From Nocardia miyunensis NBRC 108239 (GTDB lineage: Bacteria; Actinomycetota; Actinomycetes; Mycobacteriales; Mycobacteriaceae): a stretch of DNA of 43,845 nucleotides. The notes beneath the pieces are model-generated. The model did no database searches, was not told the origin of the DNA, and was given only the letters and a program-made list of their open reading frames with translations. Positions 23,304 through 31,104 of this stretch are shown here, piece after piece. The stretch is taken from assembly GCF_001613065.1 (NCBI RefSeq), contig NZ_BDBQ01000113.1:1-43845 (forward strand). The letters run 5' to 3'. Position numbers and translations under genes: made by a program. The first letter of the stretch is position 1, and the number at the start of each line of letters is the position of its first letter.

Positions 23304-23645
23304 ATGGATGCTGTCGACGCTGTTGAGCTGCCGCCCCTCTTGCCAGAGCCCGCCGTGAGCGACCTGCGCCTCGAGGTGGTGATGGCGGCGCTGTCCGAGC
23401 CCTTGCGCATGACGATCGCCCGCAAGTTGCTGCTCGAGTCAGATGAGTTCGACCACCCGTGTGGATGGTTCGGGTTCGACCGCCCCAAGTCGAGCCTCAC
23501 CCACCACTTCAAGGTGCTGCGCGAAGCGGGCGTCATCCATCAGCGGCAATATGGGCTCGAACGGCGCAGCCGACTCAGGGTCGACGACCTGAATGACCGC
23601 TTCCCAGGGCTCCTGGACCTGATCGCAGCAACACAATCGCGGTAG
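23304..23645 (+). CDS. ArsR-family winged-helix repressor
   Basis: A 113-residue ArsR/SmtB-type DNA-binding protein: LRLEVVMAALSEPLRMTIAR, then the recognition helix PKSSLTHHFKVLREAGVIHQ and the wing RQYGLERRSRLRVDDL. No Cys metal-binding motif (ELCVCDL type) is present, so it probably senses an organic ligand, not a metal. ATG at 23304. It is divergent from the MFS gene and should bind the two operators between them, repressing both. Confidence 0.88.
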   Translation: MDAVDAVELPPLLPEPAVSDLRLEVVMAALSEPLRMTIARKLLLESDEFDHPCGWFGFDRPKSSLTHHFKVLREAGVIHQRQYGLERRSRLRVDDLNDRFPGLLDLIAATQSR

Positions 23646-23836
23646 CGCCCAACGGACTACGCTCAGGCGAGTCTGCGCCGCCGACGATGCGACCATGAAG
23701 CGTCAACAACCCCTTGGCCAGCAACAACTAGGCTGCGTACTCGGCGATTTCGACGGCCGGGTCCGGCCGCATTGCTGCGGGCCAGGGCCATGAGGAACAG
23801 ATGTCGGGTCCGGGTTTGGCTCGATGGAGCATGCTG

Positions 23837-24304
23837 TCAGTGCCCGCGGAGTGCTGTGAGCAGCATTTCGAGTGCTACGGCGACGGTGTGCCGCAGTACC
23901 GATTCGGGGTCGCCCTCGAACTGTTCGTGCCGTGCACACTGCTCGTCGCCGCTGTCGACTGCCAGCCACACCGACCCCGCCGGCTCACCGTCCTGCGCAC
24001 CGGGCCCGCCTACGCCCGTCACCGCGACAGCGACGTCCGCGTCGAGCAGAGACCGCACACTCGCGGCCATCGCACGCGCCGAAATCTCCGATACCACAGG
24101 AACTTCCGGAACTCCGAGTACCCGCTTCTTGACCTGCTCGCTATAGGCGACCACCGACCCGCGCAACCACTGTGCCGAGTCCGGCGTCGCGCCGAGTGCT
24201 GACGCGAGGTTCCCGCAGGTCAACGATTCCGCTACCGCCACCGTGCGCCCAGTTTTTCGCGCGGCCGCGGCCACCGACTTCGCCACCTCGTCGATCTCGG
24301 ACAT
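23837..24304 (-). CDS. CinA-family nicotinamide-nucleotide amidohydrolase
   Basis: A 155-residue stand-alone CinA C-terminal domain, which deamidates NMN to NaMN in NAD salvage. Family blocks are present: RTVAVAESLTCGNLASALG, WLRGSVVAYSEQVKKRVLGV, SARAMAASVRSLLDADVAVA and VTGVGGPGAQDGEPAGSVWL. The catalytic Ser/Thr-Cys region (AESLTCG) is intact. ATG at 24304; a TTG directly before is an alternative. Confidence 0.92.
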   Translation of the reverse strand: MSEIDEVAKSVAAAARKTGRTVAVAESLTCGNLASALGATPDSAQWLRGSVVAYSEQVKKRVLGVPEVPVVSEISARAMAASVRSLLDADVAVAVTGVGGPGAQDGEPAGSVWLAVDSGDEQCARHEQFEGDPESVLRHTVAVALEMLLTALRGH

Positions 24305-24643
24305 CAACTCACCCTATCCCGCGCTCACACGACCGACCCGCGTATCGCGCCGGCGGGCACCTCAGGGTCGCGCCTGTCTCCCGCTGGGAACATGTTGGAC
24401 ATTGCCATTCGCTGAGCGTTGCCGCGGACTTTGCTGCAGCGCGCGGACGCCAGTCGGCCTTGGCACTGGCTGGTGAGCGTCGTCGTGGGCTTGCCGGGTG
24501 GGATTGGCTGCGTATGGAAGTGGGATCGGCGGAGGCTGATTGGGGTGTGGTCTGCCGGGTAGAGCGCGGGCGGGCCCGATCGGATCCTCGGTCCGGGCCG
24601 ACTGGACGTTCGACCGATTTCGACCGTCATCGAAAGGGACACG
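24305..24643. other. Intergenic region between cinA-like gene and decarboxylase
   Basis: About 340 bases between divergent genes, GC-rich, no convincing frame, repeat or recognisable promoter. It should contain both promoters. Confidence 0.5.
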
Positions 24644-26134
24644 TTGACCGCGAGTGGGGTGAATGGAATGGCATCGGAGAATCGACAGGCGCGCGCACCG
24701 ATGCTCGATGCGCTGGCTGAGTACCGGCGATCGGGGCGGTATGGCTTCACTCCTCCCGGCCACCGGCAGGGACGCGGTGCCGACCCACGGGTGCGGGCTG
24801 TGCTCGGCGATGCGCTCGGCTGTGATGTGCTGGCCGCGCCGGGGGTGGACGACCGGCTCGCTCGGGGCCATGTCCTCGGTGACGCTGAGGAACTGATGGC
24901 CGAGGCTGTCGGCGCGGAGTCGGCCTTCTTCTCGACGTGCGGTAGTTCGCTGTCGGTGAAGGCGGCGATGCTGGCGGTGGCGGGCGGGGACGGCGGCCTG
25001 ATCCTCGGCCGCGACAGTCACAAATCCGTCATTGCCGGATTGGTGTTCTCCGGTGTGCGGCCCTACTGGGTGTCACCGAAATGGGATGCAGCGCGGCATT
25101 TCTCGCATCCGCCATCGCCCGAGGCGGTCCGTGAGGCGTGGGTGCGGCATCCCGAGGCCGCCGGGGCGTTGATCGTCAGCCCCAGCCCGTACGGTACCTG
25201 CGCTGATATCGGCGGGATCGCGCGAGTGTGTCACGAACGAGGCAAACCGTTGATCGTTGATGAGGCGTGGGGTGCGCATCTGCCGTTCCATCCGGACCTG
25301 CCGCGCTGGGCCATGGACGCGGGCGCGGATGTCTGCGTGGTGAGCGTGCACAAGATGGGTGCCGGGTTCGAGCAGGGCTCGGTCTTTCACGTCCAAGGGG
25401 ATTTGGTCGATCGGGCTCGCCTGAAGCTGTGCGCTGACCTGCTGATGACGACCAGCCCGAATGTTCTGCTGTATGCCGCGATGGATGGCTGGCGTCGGCA
25501 GATGGTCGAGCAGGGGCACGAATTGCTCGGCGCCGCATTGGATATCGCCGACTACGCGCGTAGCGCATTGTCCGCGATCCCTGGGATCACCGTCATGCAC
25601 AACGAATTGCTCGGCGCGGAGGCCTCACACGAGCTCGATCGGCTCCAGGTGCTGATGGACGTCGCCGCGACCGGCGCGAGCGGCTACCAGGTGGCGGACT
25701 GGCTCCGTGACAACCGGCGCCTGGACCTCGGTCACAGCGACCACCGGCGCATTCTGGCCACCCTGTCGATCGCGGATGACAAGACCACCGTGGACACGCT
25801 GATCGATGCGGTCACCGCGTGGCGGACACGGCTCACCGGAACCGCTGCTCCCGAGATGAGGTTGCCCGCGCCGCGCGAGCTGGAACTGGAGTCGGTGATG
25901 TTGCCGCGCGAGGCGTTCTTCGGTCCCTGCCAGGCGGTGCCGATCGAGCAGGCCCCGGGGCGTATCGCCGCGGAGGAGGTCACCCCGTATCCGCCCGGCA
26001 TCCCGGTGCTGATTCCCGGTGAACTCATCGACCGAGCGGTCATCGACTATCTGCGCTCGGGCCTGGCAGCGGGCATGAACGTCCCGGATCCGGCCGACCC
26101 GCAACTGCACACGTTGCGTGTGGTCGCCCGATGA
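24644..26134 (+). CDS. Orn/Lys/Arg-type PLP-dependent decarboxylase
   Basis: A 496-residue fold-type I PLP enzyme of the Orn/Lys/Arg decarboxylase (SpeA/LdcC-like, short form) family. Landmarks: YGFTPPGHRQGRGADPRV at the N-terminus, the SHKSVIAGL segment (from S125), VDEAWGAHLPFH with D206 for the PLP nitrogen, and SVHKMGAG with K237 as the PLP lysine. The C-terminal domain reads VTPYPPGIPVLIPGELI, typical of this family. Substrate is probably ornithine, lysine or arginine, giving a diamine or agmatine. Start is TTG at 24644 with AAAGGGA upstream; an ATG at 24668 is an alternative. Confidence 0.93.
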   Translation: MTASGVNGMASENRQARAPMLDALAEYRRSGRYGFTPPGHRQGRGADPRVRAVLGDALGCDVLAAPGVDDRLARGHVLGDAEELMAEAVGAESAFFSTCGSSLSVKAAMLAVAGGDGGLILGRDSHKSVIAGLVFSGVRPYWVSPKWDAARHFSHPPSPEAVREAWVRHPEAAGALIVSPSPYGTCADIGGIARVCHERGKPLIVDEAWGAHLPFHPDLPRWAMDAGADVCVVSVHKMGAGFEQGSVFHVQGDLVDRARLKLCADLLMTTSPNVLLYAAMDGWRRQMVEQGHELLGAALDIADYARSALSAIPGITVMHNELLGAEASHELDRLQVLMDVAATGASGYQVADWLRDNRRLDLGHSDHRRILATLSIADDKTTVDTLIDAVTAWRTRLTGTAAPEMRLPAPRELELESVMLPREAFFGPCQAVPIEQAPGRIAAEEVTPYPPGIPVLIPGELIDRAVIDYLRSGLAAGMNVPDPADPQLHTLRVVAR

Positions 26135-26540
26135 GCTGGTTGGCAAGCCGAGCGCGTCGATTTCACGGCGACGCGCCGAGGCCGCCCGGCCGGACTCGGC
26201 ACCGTGACCGCGCGGGCGGGGGATCGGCGGAAACCTTCGCCGGACCGCCCACCGGGTGTCGTGGCGGCTGTCGCGGCGGAATGCGGGTGTAGCGATCAGT
26301 ACTGCGTTCCGGGTCCGGTTACTGATGTGTTTTGTGTTGTGCCCCAGTGTATTGCGATAGTCGATTCGCGATTCACTGCCCAGCACATTGGCGGAATCAC
26401 TGTGCGTCGCAACAACTTTCAGGACTGTCATATGAGGTCAGCATGCCCGCCGAGCGTTGGCCGGGCCGCCGTGCCGGTTGTAGTCCTGCGAACGCCCGTG
26501 GGCCCGAGGATCGCCCCGTGGGCTCGTGGTCAGCGGGTGT
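26135..26540. other. Intergenic region
   Basis: About 400 bases between convergent genes without a convincing frame. A short stretch near 26381-26431 on the minus strand (VLKVVATHSDS) echoes part of the neighbouring CBS protein and may be a fragment of a second copy. Confidence 0.4.
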
Positions 26541-26957
26541 TCATGGGGCCGAGCCGATTTCGGCTTCTCGCGCCGGAATACGGTGCGCCAGTGCACGTGC
26601 CAGATCGGCCTCGGCGAGGATGCCTACCAACTTCGTGCCCTCGAGCACCGGGATGCGGGATACCCGGTGTTCGGCCATCGCCTTCAACGCAGTGGTCACG
26701 TCGGCATCCGCCTGCACCACATACGGGACGACCCCGACCAGGTCGCCGACGCGCACGGTGAGCGGATCACTCTGCTGTGCAACGACTTTCAACACGATGT
26801 CGCGATCTGTCAGCATCCCCATCAGAGTCCCGTTCGCGTCGCAGACCGGCAGAGCGCCATCGTGCGTCGCGGCCAGCTTGCGGGCAGCGTCCACGACCGA
26901 GTCGCCGGTATGTGCGCACGCCACGTGAGGTGACATGAGTTCTCGTGCGGTCGTCAA
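26541..26957 (-). CDS. CBS-pair domain protein
   Basis: A 138-residue protein made of two CBS domains in tandem: TTARELMSPHVACAHTGDSV, DGALPVCDANGTLMGMLTDR and, in the second, VRVGDLVGVVPYVVQADADV and HRVSRIPVLEGTKLVGILAE. Such pairs bind adenine nucleotides and act as energy or stress sensors; in mycobacteria similar small CBS proteins belong to hypoxia and stress regulons. Start is TTG at 26957, 8 bases after a perfect AGGAGG (26966-26971); the usual family start (MTTARDIM-like) fits this choice. A SigF-type promoter lies about 80 bases upstream. Confidence 0.9.
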   Translation of the reverse strand: MTTARELMSPHVACAHTGDSVVDAARKLAATHDGALPVCDANGTLMGMLTDRDIVLKVVAQQSDPLTVRVGDLVGVVPYVVQADADVTTALKAMAEHRVSRIPVLEGTKLVGILAEADLARALAHRIPAREAEIGSAP

Positions 26958-27038
26958 AGTGATGTCCTCCTGCTTTCGTATGGCCATGGGCACGGCACCG
27001 GTACTCCGCCGCGCCCGGTAGAGCGGGCTGTCTGGGAC

Positions 27039-27063
27039 CTACCCTGTCTGTTGCAGCGCACAC
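27039..27063 (-). promoter_or_regulatory. Candidate SigF-type promoter for the CBS gene
   Basis: On the minus strand GTGT, a 15-base spacer and GGGTAG. This is one base from the mycobacterial SigF consensus (GTTT-N15-17-GGGTAT) at the -35 and one at the -10, with the spacing of the CsbD promoter. It lies about 80 bases before the CBS start. Confidence 0.45.
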
Positions 27064-27461
27064 GTCTCTGGCAAAACGTCAGGGCGAGGCGAAACGGTGT
27101 GCCCGGGATGCGGTTGCAGCTGTGGTGGGACAAAGGCCGGGGCTCTGTGGCCGCAGCGATCGGTCCGCCGTGCGGCCGTGAGTCCTTGGGCGATATCGAG
27201 TGCCTAATGCTTTGGCGGCCAGTCGAGTTCGCGTCATGCTCCCGCGGAGTCGATCAGGCAGGCGCGATCGGCCGGACGTACACCATTCAACGGGGGTTGC
27301 TGCCTCGGGCAGCCCTCCGCACGTCCGCGACCTACCCTCGGCTCACGGGACTACACGCTTCGCAAGCGGGCGGTGCCCGGCAATCGGCGGCCTGGGCCTC
27401 GGGCGGCCGAATACATACCCGCACAGCTGTCGGTATTTGCGAAATCGGGTAGCCGCAGATC
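27064..27461. other. Intergenic region upstream of the CBS gene
   Basis: About 400 bases with open but random-looking frames. I see no gene or repeat. Confidence 0.4.
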
Positions 27462-27545
27462 ATGGAATTATTGATACTGCTGGCCATCCCGGTACTGGTC
27501 GCGGTGGTTCTGTTTCGGCGCAGGAAGGACTACGGGCTGCCGTGA
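27462..27545 (+). CDS. Possible 27-residue single-pass membrane peptide
   Basis: Reads MELLILLAIPVLVAVVLFRR then RKDYGLP and a TGA: one hydrophobic helix with a positive C-terminal flank, so the N-terminus would face outside. No good ribosome binding site. Short membrane peptides occur in stress loci, but this could be chance. Confidence 0.35.
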   Translation: MELLILLAIPVLVAVVLFRRRKDYGLP

Positions 27546-27563
27546 CTTCTCGGTCTGTCTTGC

Positions 27564-29090
27564 TCATCGCTCCGATTTCGGCGCGGCCGCGGTGCTCGAG
27601 GAGGTGAGCTGGGGTAGGGAGCGGGTGGCGGGACCTTCCAGGAGTGAGCCATCGGCGGCGAAACGGGAACCGTGCAGTGGGCAGTCCCATGATCGTTCGG
27701 CGGGGTTCCAGCGCACGATGCCTGCCAGGTGCGGGCAAACTGCCGAGACGGTGGTGGTCGTGCCATCCACGGTGCTGGTGGCGGCGGGGCACGGCAGATG
27801 ACGCTCGACCCGACCGGTCCCTTCCCGCGGCGTCGCCGTGTCGGGCGCGGCGCGGGCGGCGCCGAGCCAGCCGGATGAAAACTGCTGAGCGACACCGGCG
27901 TTGGCGCGCAGGGCGGCGGGCAGCGATTTCCAGTCGAACAGCCGCCAGGTGGCGAAGGCCTGTGACCAGTCGGGGGTGCGGCCGGTGAGCTGGCCGACGA
28001 GCAGGTGCGCGGCGGCGACACCGTTGGTCAGCCCCCACTTGGCGTAGCCGGTGCCCAACAGGATCTCGTCGCGGCCCGGCAGCAGTGAGCCGGCGAAGGG
28101 CAGTTCTCCGGTGGGGTGGTAATCCTGCGCGGACCAACTGGTCAGCGGGGTGGCGCCGGGGAACCATTGCGCGGTCCAGGTGATGAGCTCGGCGACGGCC
28201 TCGGCGGTGCGGTCCTGGCGACCGACCACGTGGCCATTACCGCCGACCAGCAGGACCTCGCCGTCGGGGTCGGGGATCGAACGTACCGAGCGGGTGGGCT
28301 GACCGGCGCTGATGTACATGCCGGACGGGATCGGGTCACTGAGCCGGTACGCGGTCAGATAGGAGCGCTGTGGCACCAGCCGGGCGAAGAAGCCGCCGCG
28401 ATCCAGAATCGGTGTGCCGGTCGCCAGCACGACCGTGCTCGCGCGGACCACGCCGTGCGCGGTCTCGACGAGCTGCTCATTCCCTGACCCGCTGCTCACT
28501 GCACGCACAGGACTGGATTCGTAGATAGGTATGCCGTGGGATTCGACCTCCGCGGCGAGCACGGTCAGCAGCGGCATCGGGTTCACCTGTGACTGATCGC
28601 CGAGCCGCACAGCGCCTGCGACCGGGAACGGCGTATCGAGAGTGCCGACGAGTTCCACCGGCAGCCCTGCGGCCCGCAGGACATCGTATTCCCGGCGCAC
28701 AGCCGCGAGTTCACGATCGGACTGCGCGTAGGTGAACGCGTCGGCATTCTGAATGGCCACATCTCGGCTTTCACAGAACTGCCTGAGCCATTGGTGGGCC
28801 TCGTGATTGGCCTGCAGGTACGCGCGCAGCATTCGCTCGGAATGACGGCGGCGGATCTGCTGTGCCCGAACCCCTTGCAGCAGGCTGATTTTGGCGGTGC
28901 TCGCACCGGTGGTGCCTGCGCCGATGCGGCCGCTTTCCAGAACCGCGCACTCGACCCCGTGCTCGGCCAGCAGCAATGCGGTGACCAGGCCGGTGAGCCC
29001 ACCGCCGACAACGAGGACCTCGTACCGCAGGCCGGGAGTGACGTGTAGGCGGACAGGGGTCGGTGTTTCGATCGTCCAGATGGGTGTCAT
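27564..29090 (-). CDS. FAD-dependent oxidoreductase with C-terminal Rieske domain
   Basis: A 508-residue fusion. The N-terminal D-amino-acid-oxidase-like FAD module carries VLVVGGGLTGLVTALLLAEH and the second FAD contact VVLATGTPIL; near the end of that module PTGELPFAGSLLPGRDEILL and GTGYAKWGLTNGVAAA match the family. The C-terminal Rieske [2Fe-2S] site is CPHLAG and CPLHGS (Cys-x-His and Cys-x-x-His). Electrons would flow from a reduced amine or amino-acid-like substrate through FAD to the iron-sulfur cluster; substrate unknown. The ATG at 29090 overlaps the stop of the ctaD fragment upstream (ATGA); GAAAG precedes it. Confidence 0.9.
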   Translation of the reverse strand: MTPIWTIETPTPVRLHVTPGLRYEVLVVGGGLTGLVTALLLAEHGVECAVLESGRIGAGTTGASTAKISLLQGVRAQQIRRRHSERMLRAYLQANHEAHQWLRQFCESRDVAIQNADAFTYAQSDRELAAVRREYDVLRAAGLPVELVGTLDTPFPVAGAVRLGDQSQVNPMPLLTVLAAEVESHGIPIYESSPVRAVSSGSGNEQLVETAHGVVRASTVVLATGTPILDRGGFFARLVPQRSYLTAYRLSDPIPSGMYISAGQPTRSVRSIPDPDGEVLLVGGNGHVVGRQDRTAEAVAELITWTAQWFPGATPLTSWSAQDYHPTGELPFAGSLLPGRDEILLGTGYAKWGLTNGVAAAHLLVGQLTGRTPDWSQAFATWRLFDWKSLPAALRANAGVAQQFSSGWLGAARAAPDTATPREGTGRVERHLPCPAATSTVDGTTTTVSAVCPHLAGIVRWNPAERSWDCPLHGSRFAADGSLLEGPATRSLPQLTSSSTAAAPKSER

Positions 29091-29365
29091 CGTGTGTCTT
29101 TCGAATCGTTGCGCTGCCCGGCAGCGCGGCGGCATATGCGGAATTGCGGGCAATGCCCGCTCGGTTCGTCTCGGGTGTCACCGGTTTCGGTGACCGCCTG
29201 CGTGCGGGTGTTTCCCGGCTCCTGACGGCCCCAGCCGACGTGGGATTCTGCGCGCATCCGTTCGGCCATGTGCGGGTAGTGCAGTTCGAACGCCGGGCGT
29301 TCGGAGCGGATGCGAGGTAGTTCGTAGAAGTTGTGCCGAGGGGGCGGGCTCGATGTGTCCCACTC
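29087..29365 (-). pseudogene. C-terminal fragment of cytochrome c oxidase subunit I (CtaD)
   Basis: The minus-strand frame holds EWDTSSPPPRHNFYELPRIR, then SERPAFELHYPHMAERMRAE and SHVG. This is the conserved cytoplasmic tail of actinobacterial CtaD (PPPRHNF-ELPRIRSERPAF-HYPH). The remaining residues after SHVGWG (about 55, polar) end in a stop that overlaps the FAD/Rieske start by 4 bases. All membrane helices and heme ligands are missing, so it cannot be an oxidase. It directly abuts the N-terminal fragment on the other strand at 29365/29366. Confidence 0.75.
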
Positions 29366-29443
29366 TTTCCGGAGCGGATCGGGCCCAAGGGCGCGGCGAT
29401 CTGGCGGGTCGCGACGACCACGGATCCGAAACTGCTCGGGCTC
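29366..29443 (+). pseudogene. Possible N-terminal fragment of CtaD
   Basis: The plus strand reads FPERIGPKGAAIW then RVATTTDPKLLGL, close to the CtaD segment that precedes the first membrane helix (xxGPKGxxxxKLxTTTDxKxxGxMY). The similarity stops at LLGL where the first helix should begin. Short, so only tentative, but its position exactly next to the C-terminal fragment makes chance less likely. Confidence 0.5.
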
Positions 29444-29584
29444 ACCCGCCAGCCCGGGGCGCAAACGCTGATCCGGCGAGGTCGCGGTGGGTTCCTAACG
29501 GTCGAGTGTGCCGAATATTATTGTTGGACAACGGAATTGAACAATATCTGTCGATCGTCGATCTGGTCATCGCTTACCATCGGT

Positions 29585-29734
29585 TCAAGGCGGCGAGACA
29601 CTGCACCCCGCCATGACCTCTGCCCACCACGCGTTCAAGGGACTCGGGTCCGGCCAACGCACCACCGCATCCTGCTCGACCGCTTCTTGCGCCGGCCGCT
29701 TATCGTGACCCCCTGAGACACCTGTCGCGGGCAT
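29585..29734 (-). CDS. Possible 49-residue small protein
   Basis: Starts at the ATG at 29734 with AAGGAAGGGA about 9 bases upstream. The product begins MPATGVSGGHDKRPAQEAVE and ends with NAWWAEVMAGCSVSPP. Codon third positions are strongly G/C. It is soluble and unrecognised; it could also be a remnant. Confidence 0.4.
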   Translation of the reverse strand: MPATGVSGGHDKRPAQEAVEQDAVVRWPDPSPLNAWWAEVMAGCSVSPP

Positions 29735-30053
29735 ATCGGTCGTCCCTTCCTTGTAATGACGAACACGCTTCACCGGGACACCCGGTTACCGCGGTTTCAA
29801 ACATGTTTTTCGAGGCGATAGGTGACTGTGATCCGGTGGGCCATCGAGTCCACGTAAGCAGCGATTGCTGCTGCACGGCACCCCGTCGCCAGCCAGGCGA
29901 GAATCAGCGTCATCACGTGTTACGTGGGACTTGGCCGCGTCGACTATTCGACCAGCCTCGCGACAGGTCGCCTGCGCCACGTCATGCCCCACCGGCAGGT
30001 CGTTTGTTATGCGGTGATCTTGTCCCGCGCGGACCCCGGGCCCCGTGCTGGCC
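29735..30053. other. Intergenic region upstream of the CsbD gene
   Basis: About 320 bases with no convincing gene. The SigF-type promoter lies at its right edge. Confidence 0.4.
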
Positions 30054-30078
30054 GTTTCGGTGGTGCTGCGCCGGGTAG
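30054..30078 (+). promoter_or_regulatory. SigF-type promoter upstream of the CsbD-like gene
   Basis: GTTT (30054-30057), a 15-base spacer, then GGGTAG (30073-30078): a close match to the mycobacterial SigF consensus GTTT-N15-17-GGGTAT. The CsbD start follows 43 bases downstream. Confidence 0.6.
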
Positions 30079-30120
30079 GCGGACGAGGTCATTGATTCGG
30101 ACGTTTTGGAGGTGAATGCA

Positions 30121-30366
30121 TTGTCTGAGCACGAGAAGAGCGGTACTCGCGAGGGTCTCGAGGGTGCTGCCGAAGGGGTGAAGGGAAAGGCGAAGGAGGC
30201 CGCCGGATCGGTTCTGGGCAACGACGAGCTTCGCAAGGAGGGCCGAAGCCAGCAGGACCGGGCCGATGCTCAGCGTGAGGCCGCCAAGAAGGAGGCCGAG
30301 GCCGAGAAGGAGCGCGCTCGGGCGGAAGCCGATGAAAAGCGACAGCGCGCACATCAACAGAACTGA
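30121..30366 (+). CDS. CsbD-like stress protein
   Basis: An 81-residue hydrophilic, highly charged helical protein. The N-terminal part GLEGAAEGVKGKAKEAAGSV matches the CsbD family (general stress proteins first known from Bacillus SigB regulons), and the tail is a long Glu/Ala/Arg coiled-coil-like run. Start is TTG at 30121, 8 bases after GGAGG; an in-frame TTG at 30106 overlaps the ribosome binding site and is unlikely. A SigF-type promoter lies upstream and a hairpin follows, so it is probably a single-gene unit under stress control. Confidence 0.8.
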   Translation: MSEHEKSGTREGLEGAAEGVKGKAKEAAGSVLGNDELRKEGRSQQDRADAQREAAKKEAEAEKERARAEADEKRQRAHQQN

Positions 30367-30386
30367 CCCTGAACTGCAGTGTGAGC

Positions 30387-30417
30387 GGATTGCCCGGCAA
30401 ACAGAACCGGGCAATCC
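30387..30417 (+). terminator. Hairpin terminator after the CsbD-like gene
   Basis: Perfect 11-bp arms GGATTGCCCGG and CCGGGCAATCC with a 9-base loop, 20 bases after the stop codon. There is no T-tract, as is common in high-GC actinobacteria. Confidence 0.6.
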
Positions 30418-30454
30418 ACATGCTTGCCACCGGTTGAGCTGTGGTGCGCGGGGG

Positions 30455-30514
30455 GTGCTGATCGCGCAGTTGCCCGAACATGAACGCCGAGTATTGGTCC
30501 TGCGGTTTTTCGCG
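30455..30514 (+). pseudogene. Fragment of sigma factor region 4 (SigF/SigB type)
   Basis: The frame gives VLIAQLPEHERRVLVLRFFA, which matches the start of region 4 in the intact sigma factor nearby (LLRELPAREREVLHLRFFEN). The rest of region 4 is lost. It precedes the acidic small protein, suggesting that a second sigma gene was once here. Confidence 0.6.
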
Positions 30515-30545
30515 GTGATCTCGACTCGAATAGGAGGCTGATCCG

Positions 30546-30764
30546 ATGCATGAGATGAACGAGACCGGGAAGCCCGAGACGAATCGGGCGGAAGATGAGA
30601 TGGGCGGGCCGGACATAGACCCGATAACTGCGGAATCGATGCAGCAGGACGCGGACTTCGCCGAGGAGCACACCAAACCCACACACGCTGACGAGCATCC
30701 CGAAGGCGAAGAACTCGAGTCCGACGAGTCGACCCCGCAAGGTCTCTCCGGCATGGATTCGTGA
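30546..30764 (+). CDS. Acidic low-complexity small protein
   Basis: A 72-residue, very acidic, probably disordered protein (MNETGKPETNRAEDEM, GPDIDPITAESMQQDADFAE, GEELESDESTPQGLSG). ATG at 30546 with AGGAGG 7 bases upstream. Not recognised; its place between a sigma relic and the intact sigma factor suggests a stress-linked role, but no function is assigned. Confidence 0.6.
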   Translation: MHEMNETGKPETNRAEDEMGGPDIDPITAESMQQDADFAEEHTKPTHADEHPEGEELESDESTPQGLSGMDS

Positions 30765-31104
30765 GTGACCGAATGTTCGACGCCCGTGGTGAACCTGTGT
30801 CGGCTGGAGAAGGGCTCGCTCTGGTCCTCGGAGCGGGCGATGGCTTCGGCGACGTGTTCGCGATCCTCGGGAGGTTTGTGCGCGAGCAGCAGTTCGGTGG
30901 TCGGTTCGCTCTCGTCGTCCGAGATCTCTCGCCGGGGGACTGTGGCCACCGAATCTATTTCTTTCGCATGGTGGATCGCGCGGTTCGTTTTCTGTACTGA
31001 CCGCGCCGCGGGGTTCGGCAATACTCGAGTTCTGCGGCTTTCTGACGTTGCGGCGTTCAACCCCAGCGCCGACGCGCAGTGAATGGGGCCGCCCGGAGCA
31101 TCCG
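30765..31104. other. Region with competing open frames on both strands
   Basis: No clearly annotated gene. A plus frame (30761-31000) starts GTG overlapping the previous stop. The exactly complementary minus frame contains EPTTELLLAHKPPEDREHVA and ARSEDQSEPFSSRHRFTTGV, which looks more like protein and has better third-position G/C, but has no stop where expected. Confidence 0.4.

Noticed and set aside
26381..26431. Fragment of a second CBS gene
   Set aside because: Only about 15 residues (VLKVVATHSDS) resemble it; too short to claim.
30089..31060. 323-codon minus frame across CsbD, acidic protein and gap
   Set aside because: It would be antisense to two supported genes. Only the piece opposite 30761-31000 looks protein-like, reported as unclear.
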